DNA of 64,000 bases from an uncultured Pelagibacteraceae bacterium (GCA_902628635.1 CACONQ010000001.1:1-64000), one strand, 5' to 3'; counted from the first letter of the stretch, positions 50,060-59,242 are shown. Notes: generated by a model not told the origin, from the letters alone. Translations and numbers: made by a program.

Positions 50060-51221
50060 TATTTGCTTTTTTCATTCTTATTTTAGATATTAATTGCGTT
50101 AAAGAATCTACCATCAAATCTGAGGCTTTAAAAATCTCTGTGTGTTTAAATTCGTGAGATATATTTCTATCCGGATTTGTTTTATCCTCAATAATTATAC
50201 CTTCATCTGGTGAGTTGTTCTTAATATATATTAACAAAAGCCATTTATCATCCTCGCTTTCGTCCCATTTAATAAAAATTTCTCCAGTTTCAAATCTTCT
50301 ATCTATGCATCTTAGAATTGACATATGTCGTGTTATATGTCTTTTATTTAATTGAAATACAAGACTGCTTGAACTTCTATAAAAACTCTCAAGTGCAAAT
50401 TCTATTTTTTGTCTGGCTAAAGTATAATCTCTTTCTTTTTGTAATAGAGTTTCTCTATCCTCATCTCCTAAAGTTTTTATACCAAGAGCCTCCACTCTTT
50501 CTCTGATTTTTTGGTCTCTAATAATCTGATATTTTTGTTTTAAATTATCTATTCTTTCTTGAAGACTCGCATAATCTTCGCGTTTCTCTTTTAGAGAGAT
50601 CTTTTCTAGCTGCTCCAACTCTTTAATCTCTCTAATTCTAAACTTTTCGATTTGCCTCTCTATTTTAATTTGTTCTAAAAATTTTCTCTGTTTTTCTGCT
50701 TGCTCTTGACGAATGATAGCCTGCTCTTTTCTAAGGAAAAGTTTTATATCTTTTGCCCTTTCTTTCTCTAATTTTACCTCATCTTTTAAAATTTGTTCTT
50801 TTAGTTTAGACTGAAGATCTTTCTCCTCTTTGATTCTTTTTTCTTTTTCTAGTTTTTCTTTTTCAATCTTCTCAAGCTCCTTGATCTTTGAAATTCTTTT
50901 TTGTTCTTTCTTAAGTGATTTATATTCAATAATAGTATTAGACACATTCTCAAAAAATCTTTGTAAAAATCTGTCAATTGATACAAAAGGGTTAAATTTG
51001 ATTTTGATATTTGGTTTAATTTTTTCTTGAAAATTAATTATATCTATAAGAATTTTTTTTTTTCCTTTTAAACTAAAATTATTTCTTTTTTTTAAAGATG
51101 TTTTTTTTTTCTTAAACTTCTTAATTTTTCTTTTTACTGAAAATTTTTTCTTATTTTTTCCGAATTTTTTAATATTTTTTTTTTTTGTTTTATTGATTTT
51201 CTTTTTACGCTTTTTTTTCAT
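50052..51221 (-). CDS. Hypothetical protein with polybasic N-terminus and coiled coil
   Basis: 389 residues, no recognised family. The first 55-60 residues are extremely basic: 33 of the first 60 are Lys or Arg. Residues about 95-270 are charged, heptad-containing coiled coil. The last 100 residues are globular, including HITRHMSILRCIDRRFETGE, WDESEDDKWLLLIYIKN, and a helix ASDLMVDSLTQLISKIRM. No signal peptide or membrane helix is seen, so it is probably cytoplasmic. The basic tail suggests nucleic-acid or ribosome binding, an inference only. Coding for the tail uses long A tracts (up to 12). Confidence 0.6.
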   Translation of the reverse strand: MKKKRKKKINKTKKKNIKKFGKNKKKFSVKRKIKKFKKKKTSLKKRNNFSLKGKKKILIDIINFQEKIKPNIKIKFNPFVSIDRFLQRFFENVSNTIIEYKSLKKEQKRISKIKELEKIEKEKLEKEKRIKEEKDLQSKLKEQILKDEVKLEKERAKDIKLFLRKEQAIIRQEQAEKQRKFLEQIKIERQIEKFRIREIKELEQLEKISLKEKREDYASLQERIDNLKQKYQIIRDQKIRERVEALGIKTLGDEDRETLLQKERDYTLARQKIEFALESFYRSSSSLVFQLNKRHITRHMSILRCIDRRFETGEIFIKWDESEDDKWLLLIYIKNNSPDEGIIIEDKTNPDRNISHEFKHTEIFKASDLMVDSLTQLISKIRMKKANIN

Positions 51222-51245
51222 TATCAGAGCTTAAAACTTATCAAT

Positions 51246-52439
51246 TTATAACTGATAAATATAGTCTCTTATATTTGGAATGGTGTTATTTTTTTTTGTA
51301 AGTTGAAATTGAAATACAACCTGGTCGCCCCATTTAAATGCCATTTCACAACCTGCTAGATAAAATTCCCACATTCTTAAAAAACGTTCATCGAACATTT
51401 CTAAAACCTCGTTTTTTTTGCTTAGGAACCTTTCTTTCCAATTTCTTAAAGTATACGCATAATGCATTCTTAAAACTTCGAGATCGGTAACAATCAGACC
51501 TGACTTTTCTATTGGAAGAGAAACCTCACTTAAACTAGGAGTATATCCTCCAGGAAAAATATACTTGGTTATCCATGGATGAGGGTTTCTGGGTGGCATA
51601 CTTGAACCAATTGTATGTATTAATGCAACACCGTTATCATTTAGTAGCTTTGAAACAGTATTAAAATACGTTTGATAAAATTTTCTACCTACATGTTCAA
51701 ACATACCTACACTTACAATCCGATCAAACTTTTCGTTTAGTTGTCTATAATCAATTAGACGAAAATCTACTTGATTTTCTAAATTCAATTCTTTTGCTTT
51801 TTGCTTGCTATATTTTAATTGATTTTCTGAGAGAGTAATCCCAACAACCTCACATTTAGATTTTTTTGCTATTTCAATAGCTAGTGTTCCCCATCCACTT
51901 CCTATATCTAAAACTCTTTGATTTGGTTTCAAATTAAGTTTTTTTATTATATGTTTCATCTTATTTTCTTGAGCTTGTTCTAAAGTTTCATTTTCATATT
52001 TAAAGTATGCACATGAGTATTGTCTATTCTTATCTAAAAAGAGATCATACAATTTTTCAGATATATCATAATGATGAGCAACATTTTGTTTTGATTTTTT
52101 GATTAAATTAAAGTTTGTTAAAGATCTATAAAATCCTTTTATTTGATTAAACGCTCTGCTGTAAAAATTTATTTCACCTCTACCAACATTTTTTAAAATA
52201 ATTTCTAAAAATTCAGTTAGACTTCCATTTTCTATTAATACTGATCCGTTTGTATAAGCCTCTCCAAAATATAAATCTGGATGCAATAGTAGCTTATGAT
52301 GCAAATTTTTATCCAAGATTTTTAATTTTATTGGGTCTTTTTTTTCTGGTTTACCAATAATGTACTGATTTTTATCAGCATCTATTAGCATAAAACCATC
52401 TTTTTTAATAAGCTTATTTAAGAAATTAATAAGTTTCAT
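51246..52439 (-). CDS. cfa: Cyclopropane-fatty-acyl-phospholipid synthase
   Basis: Adds a methylene from S-adenosylmethionine to unsaturated phospholipid acyl chains. 397 residues: N-terminal lipid-associated domain, then NVAHHYDISEKLYDLFLD, YSCAYF, motif I VLDIGSGWGTLAIEIAKKS, and GMFEHVGRKFY. The C-terminus has the conserved WEFYLAGCEMAFKWGDQVVF. It is a complete SAM methyltransferase. Located 17 bases after the DHDPS/NAL aldolase gene. Confidence 0.93.
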   Translation of the reverse strand: MKLINFLNKLIKKDGFMLIDADKNQYIIGKPEKKDPIKLKILDKNLHHKLLLHPDLYFGEAYTNGSVLIENGSLTEFLEIILKNVGRGEINFYSRAFNQIKGFYRSLTNFNLIKKSKQNVAHHYDISEKLYDLFLDKNRQYSCAYFKYENETLEQAQENKMKHIIKKLNLKPNQRVLDIGSGWGTLAIEIAKKSKCEVVGITLSENQLKYSKQKAKELNLENQVDFRLIDYRQLNEKFDRIVSVGMFEHVGRKFYQTYFNTVSKLLNDNGVALIHTIGSSMPPRNPHPWITKYIFPGGYTPSLSEVSLPIEKSGLIVTDLEVLRMHYAYTLRNWKERFLSKKNEVLEMFDERFLRMWEFYLAGCEMAFKWGDQVVFQFQLTKKNNTIPNIRDYIYQL

Positions 52440-52456
52440 CGGCTACTTCCAAAAAG

Positions 52457-53320
52457 CTAATTAAAATCTAATTTTTTTAATTCTTCAAGTAGTTTTTTTT
52501 TATCATTTTCTTTAAGTAAACTAAGTGGTGGTAATAAATTTTGAAAAGATTTATCTTTTTTAGATAAATAAGTATGTAATCCAGAGATTAGGTTGTATTT
52601 ATCAAAAGCTATTCTTACATTACATAATTTATTATTATGTGTTTGATTTTTTTTATTTATAAAATCATCATAAACTTTTCTCGATAAACTAGCTGTAACG
52701 TTACATGTAGCTGTTATAATACCAGAGCAACCTATTTCTAATCCTTTAAGAAGTTTTAATTCAGATCCAGGTAAAATAGAGAAGTTTTTTAATTTTAAAT
52801 GCTCGAATAAATTATATGAACTATCTTTTACACCAATTATATTTTCAGGGAAAAGACTTACAAGTTTTTCTACACTTTCTTTACTAAATTTATAACCAGA
52901 AAGCTTTTCAAAGTTGTATAAAATTATTTTACAATTGGATAACTTTTCAATTAATTTTATATAAAATCTAATTACATCCTTATCTTCATACATGTAATAG
53001 GCCGGTGGCATTATCAAAAAATTGTTAAAATTATATGAGTTGCTTATTTTAATTAGGGATACGGTGTCTTGTAAGGAATTAAGTCCAGTCCCAATTATAA
53101 ATTTATCTTTAAATATACTTTTTGAAATATTTTGAATTAATTCAAATTTTTCCTCTAATGAAATTAGTTGAGACTGCCCAGTACTACCAAATATTACAAC
53201 CCCGTGACATCCACTTTTTATTAAATTTTCTGCGTGTCGAATTGTTTTGTTTATATCTAATTTGAGATTTTCATCTAAAATAGATATTGAAGCCGCATAA
53301 ATGCCATTAATTTTACTCAT
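52457..53320 (-). CDS. DHDPS/N-acetylneuraminate lyase-family class I aldolase
   Basis: 287 residues of TIM-barrel aldolase. The Schiff-base lysine is in IIGVKDSS, and the catalytic Tyr in IILYNFEKLSG. The substrate loop is FGSTGQSQ rather than the GTTGE of dihydrodipicolinate synthase. The LSG after the Tyr motif recalls N-acetylneuraminate lyase rather than the VPGRT of DapA. So it is probably a 2-keto acid aldolase other than DapA. Substrate unknown. Its start is 46 bases from the divergent GT9 gene. Confidence 0.8.
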   Translation of the reverse strand: MSKINGIYAASISILDENLKLDINKTIRHAENLIKSGCHGVVIFGSTGQSQLISLEEKFELIQNISKSIFKDKFIIGTGLNSLQDTVSLIKISNSYNFNNFLIMPPAYYMYEDKDVIRFYIKLIEKLSNCKIILYNFEKLSGYKFSKESVEKLVSLFPENIIGVKDSSYNLFEHLKLKNFSILPGSELKLLKGLEIGCSGIITATCNVTASLSRKVYDDFINKKNQTHNNKLCNVRIAFDKYNLISGLHTYLSKKDKSFQNLLPPLSLLKENDKKKLLEELKKLDFN

Positions 53321-53366
53321 AAATAAAGCTTATATAAAAAGAAAATATTAGTAAACATATTAGAAA

Positions 53367-54332
53367 ATGAAAATTTTAATTGTTCAAAATAAAAAAGGTA
53401 TTGGCGATTTAATTATTTTTTTGCCCTTTATTGAGGCTTTAGCAAAAAAATTTGAAACCCAAGTTTATCTTCTTGTTAAAGAAAATTCTAAAGCTTTGGA
53501 TATAGTAGAGGACAATAAATACATTAAAGAAATAATAGTGTTAGATAGAGATAATCAAAGTAATGATGGTATTCATGAAGGTGTATTAGGGACTTTTAGA
53601 TTAATTAAAAATCTTAAAAAATATAAATTTGATAAAATTTTTATTTTTAATTCTTCTTTAAGATTTAATTTAATAGCAAAACTATGTTACATTAAAGATA
53701 TATATCAATATCCATTATTTTTTAAAAAGAACCAAAATATTACACTTTCAGCCCAAAAATTGCTTGAAAGTAAAATGGGTATTAAAGTTAAAAGTGATCC
53801 TCAAATTCTAGTCGACGAGAAAAAAGTAAATAGCGTAAAAATTAGTAATAATATTTCTAGTAATGAAAAAAATATTCTACTTGGCATTGGGGGATCTGGT
53901 TCCACAAAGCGTATACCAGCAATTACTTTTTTAAAATTTATGGATTATTGTAATGAAAATTATAAATGTCGTTTTTTTTTAGCTACTGGCAAACTATATG
54001 AAGAACAAATTATATTAGATGAGATTTTAAATTCGAAATTCAAACATAAATGTTTAAGGCTGGATAATCTAAGATTAAAAGAAACATTGCCTTATATAAA
54101 AAATTGTAACATTTCGATTTGTAATGACTCAAGCTTTAGTCACTTATCAGCTGCATTAGGTATACCAACAATTGTTCTAATGGCTGATACTCCAATTATA
54201 TATGGAAGTTATAGTCCTAGAATGCATCCAATATTACCTGATGGGGTAAAAGAGGTTAAGCATGATACTTTAGGTAAAGACAAAATAAATGCGCAAAAAA
54301 TTTACGAAAAATTCAAGTTTTTAATTAATTAA
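53367..54332 (+). CDS. Glycosyltransferase family 9 (heptosyltransferase-like)
   Basis: 321 residues of GT-B fold. It starts KILIVQNKKGIGDLIIFLPF, the ADP-heptose binding domain signature of GT9. The C-terminal half has ILLGIGGSGSTKRIPAITFLKF and the acceptor/nucleotide motif NISICNDSSFSHLSAALGIPTIVLM. A role in lipopolysaccharide core extension fits, but the sugar and acceptor are unknown. Its stop overlaps the convergent J-protein gene by four bases. Confidence 0.88.
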   Translation: MKILIVQNKKGIGDLIIFLPFIEALAKKFETQVYLLVKENSKALDIVEDNKYIKEIIVLDRDNQSNDGIHEGVLGTFRLIKNLKKYKFDKIFIFNSSLRFNLIAKLCYIKDIYQYPLFFKKNQNITLSAQKLLESKMGIKVKSDPQILVDEKKVNSVKISNNISSNEKNILLGIGGSGSTKRIPAITFLKFMDYCNENYKCRFFLATGKLYEEQIILDEILNSKFKHKCLRLDNLRLKETLPYIKNCNISICNDSSFSHLSAALGIPTIVLMADTPIIYGSYSPRMHPILPDGVKEVKHDTLGKDKINAQKIYEKFKFLIN

Positions 54333-54838
54333 GCTATATCCTTAATTACAATTTCTTTTGCTTCATTAACAATGGATGCTAGCCTTGACAACTCAGGGCT
54401 AACATCAGGGTGAATTTTTTTCATAATTTTTTTGTATGAGTTTAAAATTTCCTCTTTTGAATATTTTTTACCTGGTTCCAAATTTAAAATTTTATAAGCT
54501 TCATCACGTGAAATATTTTGAGTATTTAAATTTGAACCTGTTTGATTAAAGTTAAATCTCCCTGAATTTTTTAGAATTTTTAATAAGCTCCAAAACCTCA
54601 AAACTTGCAGTAGTGTAAAACCAGCTTTTGTTTTGACTAAAGGTAATATCATCATCAAAAACGGTAATGAAAAAATGAACCTTCCAGCATAAGCCATTAT
54701 CACGGCCAAAATTACTGAGGAAATAATAACAAAAGTTCTTATGCTCTTTGAAATTTTGGCACTAGATGTTTTTATAAACCAGTTAAGAACCAGGTAAATT
54801 AGGACAAAAATTAATAGTGTCAAAAAAAAAATATTCAT
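54329..54838 (-). CDS. Membrane-anchored J-domain protein
   Basis: 169 residues. Three hydrophobic segments occupy the first 90 residues (FFLTLLIFVLIYLVLNWF first), and a C-terminal J domain follows: EAYKILNLEPGKKYSKEEI, KKIMKKIHPDV with the HPD triad, and a last helix NEAKEIVI. The Tim14/Pam18-type layout, membrane part then J domain, suggests it recruits DnaK to the inner membrane. The start could also be at 54853, whose ATG overlaps the ptrB ATG by two bases (CATG); the inner ATG at 54836-54838 is preferred because it begins directly with the hydrophobic segment. Confidence 0.78.
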   Translation of the reverse strand: MNIFFLTLLIFVLIYLVLNWFIKTSSAKISKSIRTFVIISSVILAVIMAYAGRFIFSLPFLMMILPLVKTKAGFTLLQVLRFWSLLKILKNSGRFNFNQTGSNLNTQNISRDEAYKILNLEPGKKYSKEEILNSYKKIMKKIHPDVSPELSRLASIVNEAKEIVIKDIA

Positions 54839-54851
54839 ATAATAAGCTCTC

Positions 54852-56927
54852 ATGAAAATACCACAATTAGCAAAAAAACCTGAGAAAAAATCTTGTCACG
54901 GTATTGAATGGGAGGATAATTATAGCTGGATACATCAAAAGAATATTCTTGAAGTTTTAAAAGATGGATCAAAATTAATACCAGAAGTTAGGGATTATTT
55001 AGAGAAAGAGAATGCCTATACTGAATTTCATCTTAAAGATACGAAGGAAATTCAAAAAAAACTTTTTGACGAGATAAAAGGTAGAATTAAACTAGATGAC
55101 GAGTCCTTGCCCTTTAAAGATGTTAAATATTTCTATTGGACCAAAACAACTGAAAAAGGAAATTATTCTATAAAGCTTAGAAAAAAAATTGGAACTGATG
55201 AAGAGGAAGAGATTTGGAATGGAGATAAAGAGAAAAATAAATTAAATACTGAATATTTTGGTGTAGGTGATCTTGAAGTTAGTTGGAATGATGAGCTCTT
55301 AGGATATTCCTTGGATTTGAAAGGATCTGAGTATTATACAATTTTTGTTCGAAATATAAAAAGCGGAAAATTTGTTACTGAGGAAATAAAAGATACTTCC
55401 GGTTCAATTTTATTTAGTATGGATGATAAATATATTTTCTATTCAAAACTAGATGAAAATCATCGACCAAGAAAAATTTTTAGACACAAATTAGGTACAT
55501 CTGTCAAAGAAGATATTTTAATATTTGAGGAAAAAACTGAAGCGTTTACTGTAAGTATAGGATTAAGCACAGATGAAAAATATTACTTTATATCAACTTC
55601 AGACCATAACACATCAGAACAATATTATTTTTCTGTGAATGAGGAAAAACCAAAGCCTAAGTTAATTCAAAAAAGAGAGAAAGGTATTATTTACAGTGTT
55701 AACTCTTGGAATGATGGTTTTTATATGCATACAAATAAAGATGCCGAGGACTTCAAAATTGAAAAAACAAAAGATATCAATTTTAAAAAATGGGACACCT
55801 ATGTACCTGCAAAAGATGAAACGCTAATTGGTGGTTTAACCTTTCTAAAAAATTGGGAAATTAGATCAGAAGTAACAAATGCATTAGGAAAAATATTCGT
55901 TAAAAATTTAAAAGATAATAAAGAAGAAGAATTAATTTTTTCAGATGAGGAAGTATTTGATGGCGGGGTTTCTTTAGTTCAAAAAGATAAAAATACCGAT
56001 TTAATTCATATTTCTTACTCAACTCCAAAGACACAATCCAGAGTTTATTTATATAATTTAAAAACAAAGGAGAAAAAATTAGTAAAAGAACAGATTATCC
56101 CATCAGGACATAATTCAAATGATTATGTTGTTGAAAGACTAGAATGTTTGTCTCATGATGGAAGAAAAGTTCCATTAACCATTACAAGACACAAAAAAAC
56201 TAAAATTGATGGAAATGCTAATGTATTGCTTTATGGATACGGATCTTATGGAAATTCCATGTCGCCTAGTTTTTCATCTACAAGACTTAGTTTAATAAAT
56301 AGGGATATTATTTGGGTAACAGCCCATATTAGAGGTGGATTGGAGAGAGGCATGAAGTGGTGGAAAGAAGGAAAACTGCTTAATAAAAAAAATACATTTA
56401 AAGATTATCTAGCAGTTGCAAAATTTTTGATTGAGAAAAAGTATACATCAAAGGGTAAAATTGTTGGAATGGGTGGTTCTGCGGGAGGTTTATTAATGGG
56501 AGTAGCAGTAAATGAATCTCCTGAATTATTCTGCGCAGTTGTTATGGCTGTCCCATTTGTTGATAGCTTGACGACTAATTTGGACCATTCACTACCTTTA
56601 ACTATCGGTGAGTTTGATGAATTTGGTAATGCAAAAGATAATGAAGAGCATTTTAATTATATTTATTCTTATGCTCCATATAACAATATAAAAAAAATGG
56701 ATTATCCAAACATTTTAATTACAACAAGCTTAAGCGACAATAGAGTTCTTTTTGATGAACCTGCAAAATTCACTGCAAAATTAAGAGAATATAAAACTGA
56801 CAATAACATTTTATTGCTCAAGACAGAAATGAATGCTGGTCACGGTGGAAAATCTGGAAGAGATGGTGCAATCGAAGAAATAGCTTTTGATTATAGTTTC
56901 ATTCTTAAAATGACAAAAAAAATATAA
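54852..56927 (+). CDS. ptrB: Oligopeptidase B (prolyl oligopeptidase family, S9A)
   Basis: 691 residues: N-terminal beta-propeller, C-terminal alpha/beta-hydrolase. The catalytic Ser is in GMGGSAGGLLMGVAVNE, Asp in LSDNRVLFDEPAKF, and His in NAGHGGKSGRDG. DSLTTNLDHSLPLTIGEFDEFG is characteristic of oligopeptidase B, which cleaves after basic residues in short peptides. No signal peptide, so cytoplasmic. It is divergent from the J-protein with almost no intergenic space. Confidence 0.92.
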   Translation: MKIPQLAKKPEKKSCHGIEWEDNYSWIHQKNILEVLKDGSKLIPEVRDYLEKENAYTEFHLKDTKEIQKKLFDEIKGRIKLDDESLPFKDVKYFYWTKTTEKGNYSIKLRKKIGTDEEEEIWNGDKEKNKLNTEYFGVGDLEVSWNDELLGYSLDLKGSEYYTIFVRNIKSGKFVTEEIKDTSGSILFSMDDKYIFYSKLDENHRPRKIFRHKLGTSVKEDILIFEEKTEAFTVSIGLSTDEKYYFISTSDHNTSEQYYFSVNEEKPKPKLIQKREKGIIYSVNSWNDGFYMHTNKDAEDFKIEKTKDINFKKWDTYVPAKDETLIGGLTFLKNWEIRSEVTNALGKIFVKNLKDNKEEELIFSDEEVFDGGVSLVQKDKNTDLIHISYSTPKTQSRVYLYNLKTKEKKLVKEQIIPSGHNSNDYVVERLECLSHDGRKVPLTITRHKKTKIDGNANVLLYGYGSYGNSMSPSFSSTRLSLINRDIIWVTAHIRGGLERGMKWWKEGKLLNKKNTFKDYLAVAKFLIEKKYTSKGKIVGMGGSAGGLLMGVAVNESPELFCAVVMAVPFVDSLTTNLDHSLPLTIGEFDEFGNAKDNEEHFNYIYSYAPYNNIKKMDYPNILITTSLSDNRVLFDEPAKFTAKLREYKTDNNILLLKTEMNAGHGGKSGRDGAIEEIAFDYSFILKMTKKI

Positions 56928-56936
56928 TTTTTGTAG

Positions 56937-56964
56937 CTTGAATTATTAAAATTTATTCCCATAT
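56937..56964 (+). promoter_or_regulatory. Sigma32 (RpoH)-type promoter of hsp20
   Basis: CTTGAAT at 56937-56943 and TCCCATAT at 56957-56964 with a 13-base spacer match the heat-shock consensus in all but two positions. Transcription would start near 56971, leaving a leader of about 50 bases before the ATG at 57022. The site lies directly after the ptrB stop. Confidence 0.7.
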
Positions 56965-57021
56965 AAATAACGTAAATCGCCTAATGGGGTTTACACTAAC
57001 CTTGCTAACAAAGGAGGAATA

Positions 57022-57468
57022 ATGACAAGTAAGGATCTATCTATATTTAACTCTCTACGACCTTTTTCAATTGGTTTTGACGACATGTTTGATCAATTTG
57101 AAAATATGTTAGGGAACGGTAGTTTGGCTATGCAGTCAAATTATCCACCATATAACATTAGGAAAACGGGAAGTGATAAGTACTCAATTGAAGTTGCTTT
57201 AGCTGGTTTTTCGAAAAAAGATGTAGAGGTTGAGTTTGAAGACAATTTGTTAACAGTTAGAACAAAACAAGTTAACAAATCGGAAGATAAAAATGTAAAT
57301 GGTGAAATTCTTCATAAAGGCATTTCACAAAGACAATTTGCAAGATCATTTACAATAGCTGATGATGTTAAGGTAAATGGTGCTGAGCTGAAAGATGGTC
57401 TTTTAACAATTGCATGTGAAAGAATTGTACCTGAGTACAAAAAAAAGAAGTTAATAGAAATTAAGTAA
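57022..57468 (+). CDS. Small heat-shock protein, Hsp20 family
   Basis: ATP-independent chaperone that holds unfolding proteins. 148 residues with an N-terminal region containing FSIGFDDMFDQFENMLG, then the alpha-crystallin domain YNIRKTGSDKYSIEVALAGF through ILHKGISQRQFARSFTIADDV and ELKDGLLTIACER. Resembles IbpA. A strong ribosome binding site AGGAGG precedes the ATG, and an RpoH-type promoter lies upstream, so heat-shock control fits. A terminator follows 12 bases after the stop. Confidence 0.94.
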   Translation: MTSKDLSIFNSLRPFSIGFDDMFDQFENMLGNGSLAMQSNYPPYNIRKTGSDKYSIEVALAGFSKKDVEVEFEDNLLTVRTKQVNKSEDKNVNGEILHKGISQRQFARSFTIADDVKVNGAELKDGLLTIACERIVPEYKKKKLIEIK

Positions 57469-57480
57469 TCTTTAACCTTG

Positions 57481-57506
57481 CTTGTGGGGGCGACCCCACA
57501 AGTTTT
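57481..57506 (+). terminator. Rho-independent terminator of hsp20
   Basis: Perfect 9-base stem CTTGTGGGG / CCCCACAAG (57481-57489, 57494-57502) with loop GCGA, followed by TTTT. It ends at the stop codon of the convergent small lipoprotein gene (57505-57507). Confidence 0.88.
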
Positions 57507-57798
57507 AAAAACAACCTTTAGACGTAAATCCTATAATTATTTCATTATTATTTATCTCAAATTTTCTTTCGCAAGGGATTCCATATTTTTTAGTTTTGTA
57601 TACAAATATTTTTGTTCCTGTGTCACTCAATTCTTCAAAATTCGGTATTCCCATTTCTATTTTTAATTCCTTTGATGACTTTCCTATAAATTGACTTAAT
57701 TTTTCATTTTCTTTTTTAACAATCTCATCAGTCTTATTTTTTACAGTGCTACAGTTTGAAATTATTAAAAATATTACAATTAGAACAATTTTTTTCAT
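57505..57798 (-). CDS. Small hypothetical lipoprotein (BamE-like fold possible)
   Basis: 97 residues. Signal peptide KKIVLIVIFLIISNC with a lipobox cysteine at 16, so probably membrane-anchored in the periplasm. The mature part FIGKSSKELKIEMGIPNFEE and KIFVYKTKKYGIPCERKFEIN resembles the short helix-plus-strands pattern of BamE/SmpA-like domains, but homology is not certain. Stop codon adjoins the hsp20 terminator. Divergent from the purine permease gene, 125 bases apart. Confidence 0.65.
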   Translation of the reverse strand: MKKIVLIVIFLIISNCSTVKNKTDEIVKKENEKLSQFIGKSSKELKIEMGIPNFEELSDTGTKIFVYKTKKYGIPCERKFEINNNEIIIGFTSKGCF

Positions 57799-57850
57799 AA
57801 TTTTTAATTTATCATGATTTTCTTAACAAGAAACTAACTCTTGAGTTGAA

Positions 57851-57919
57851 AAATGTTAACAACCAAAAGTTTTAAAGAGAAAAATTTCAGAGAATCGAAT
57901 AATTTTAACATTTAGGAGG
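57851..57919 (+). promoter_or_regulatory. Possible leader hairpin before the purine permease
   Basis: A perfect 9-base inverted repeat, AAATGTTAA at 57851-57859 and TTAACATTT at 57905-57913, encloses 45 bases. Its right arm ends directly before the ribosome binding site AGGAGG (57914-57919). Such a hairpin could affect initiation, but the arms are AT-only and no known riboswitch class was recognised. The rest of the 125-base gap (57799-57923) shows no gene; candidate -35/-10 elements are weak. Confidence 0.3.
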
Positions 57920-57923
57920 AATT

Positions 57924-59234
57924 ATGCTTGATAGATATTTTGAATATAAAAAACATAAAACTGATTTTAAAACTGAAGTAATTGCCGGGGTAACGACTTT
58001 TTTAACCATGGCATACATCATGTTTTTAAATCCATTTATATTAAGTGGTGAGTTTGCTGGACCTGATGCGGGATTTTTTGATTTTGGTGCAGTTTTTACA
58101 GCTACAATTTTAGCAACCGCTTTGGCTTGTTTCATTATGGCTTTCTATGGAAGGACTTGGCCAATTGGTTTGGCCCCTGGGATGGGAATTAATGCATTTG
58201 TTGCATTTGGTGTTGTTGCGGGAATGGGATATACCCCTCAAGCAGCATTAGGTGCAGTTCTTGTTGCAGGTATATTATTTTTAATTATTTCATTAACACC
58301 AATTAGAGCTTGGTTAATTAACTCAATACCAAGAAGTCTTAAACTTGGAATAGGAGCTGGTATTGGATTATTTTTAGCGATAATTGGATTAGAGATCATG
58401 GGCGTTGTTGGAGATCATCCTGTTACTTTGGTTACTTTAGGAGATATTAAAAATCCACTAGTTTTACTAGGTTGTCTAACTTTCGTAGCAATAGTTGTTT
58501 TGGAAAAACTTAAAGTAAAAGGAAATATAATTATTGGTATAATTGCCTTTAGTATAATAGCGTGGGTGACAGGGCTTGCAAAATTTAATGGTGTTGTTGG
58601 CTCGATACCCCCGATGACATACTTATTTGATTTCGATATTAAAGCTGCACTTACTGCTAGTATGTCTACTGTTGTATTTACTTTATTGTTTATAGATTTT
58701 TTTGATACTGCAGGTACTCTTACATCTGTTGCAAATGTAGCTGGTAAAGTAGATAGCAAAGGAAGGGTGCAAGACATTAACAAAGCAATGTTGTCTGACA
58801 GTGTTGGAACAGTTGCTGGAGCATTAATGGGAACTACAACTGTTACAAGTTATGTTGAGTCTGGTGCTGGTGTAAAAGCAGGTGGTAGAACCGGTATGAC
58901 ATCACTGGTTATCGGAATTCTTTTTTTAATGTGTTTGTTTTTTGCACCTTTGGCTACAAGCTTACCAAAAGAAATTGATGGTGCAGCACTTCTATATGTT
59001 GCTGTATTATTTGTAAGAAACATAACAGATATTGAATGGGATGACATAGCTGAGTCAGCTCCTGCTATAGTAGCTATGATTGCTATGCCATTAACCTACA
59101 GTATTAGCAATGGAATAGCTTTAGCATTTATAGCTTATGCTCTGATCAAAATTTTGACAGGTAAATTTAGTTCAACTTCTCCTGCAATATGGGTAATTGC
59201 AATTTTAAGTGTAATAAGTTTTACAGTTGCCTAA
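57924..59234 (+). CDS. NCS2-family purine permease (AzgA/PbuG type)
   Basis: 436-residue inner-membrane transporter with about 12-14 helices. It starts RYFEYKKHKTDFKTEVIAGV, typical of AzgA/PbuG-like NCS2 proteins, with TFLTMAYIMFLNPFIL, GLAPGMGINAFVAF, FIDFFDTAGTLTSVA and TVTSYVESGAGVKAGGRTG. This clade imports hypoxanthine, guanine or adenine. It is convergent with a purine phosphoribosyltransferase gene, which would trap the imported base. AGGAGG ribosome binding site. Confidence 0.92.
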   Translation: MLDRYFEYKKHKTDFKTEVIAGVTTFLTMAYIMFLNPFILSGEFAGPDAGFFDFGAVFTATILATALACFIMAFYGRTWPIGLAPGMGINAFVAFGVVAGMGYTPQAALGAVLVAGILFLIISLTPIRAWLINSIPRSLKLGIGAGIGLFLAIIGLEIMGVVGDHPVTLVTLGDIKNPLVLLGCLTFVAIVVLEKLKVKGNIIIGIIAFSIIAWVTGLAKFNGVVGSIPPMTYLFDFDIKAALTASMSTVVFTLLFIDFFDTAGTLTSVANVAGKVDSKGRVQDINKAMLSDSVGTVAGALMGTTTVTSYVESGAGVKAGGRTGMTSLVIGILFLMCLFFAPLATSLPKEIDGAALLYVAVLFVRNITDIEWDDIAESAPAIVAMIAMPLTYSISNGIALAFIAYALIKILTGKFSSTSPAIWVIAILSVISFTVA

Positions 59235-59242
59235 AGTTTTCT

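Noticed and set aside
57799..57923. Purine riboswitch before the purine permease
   Set aside because: The conserved core of the purine riboswitch is absent; only a simple inverted repeat is visible.
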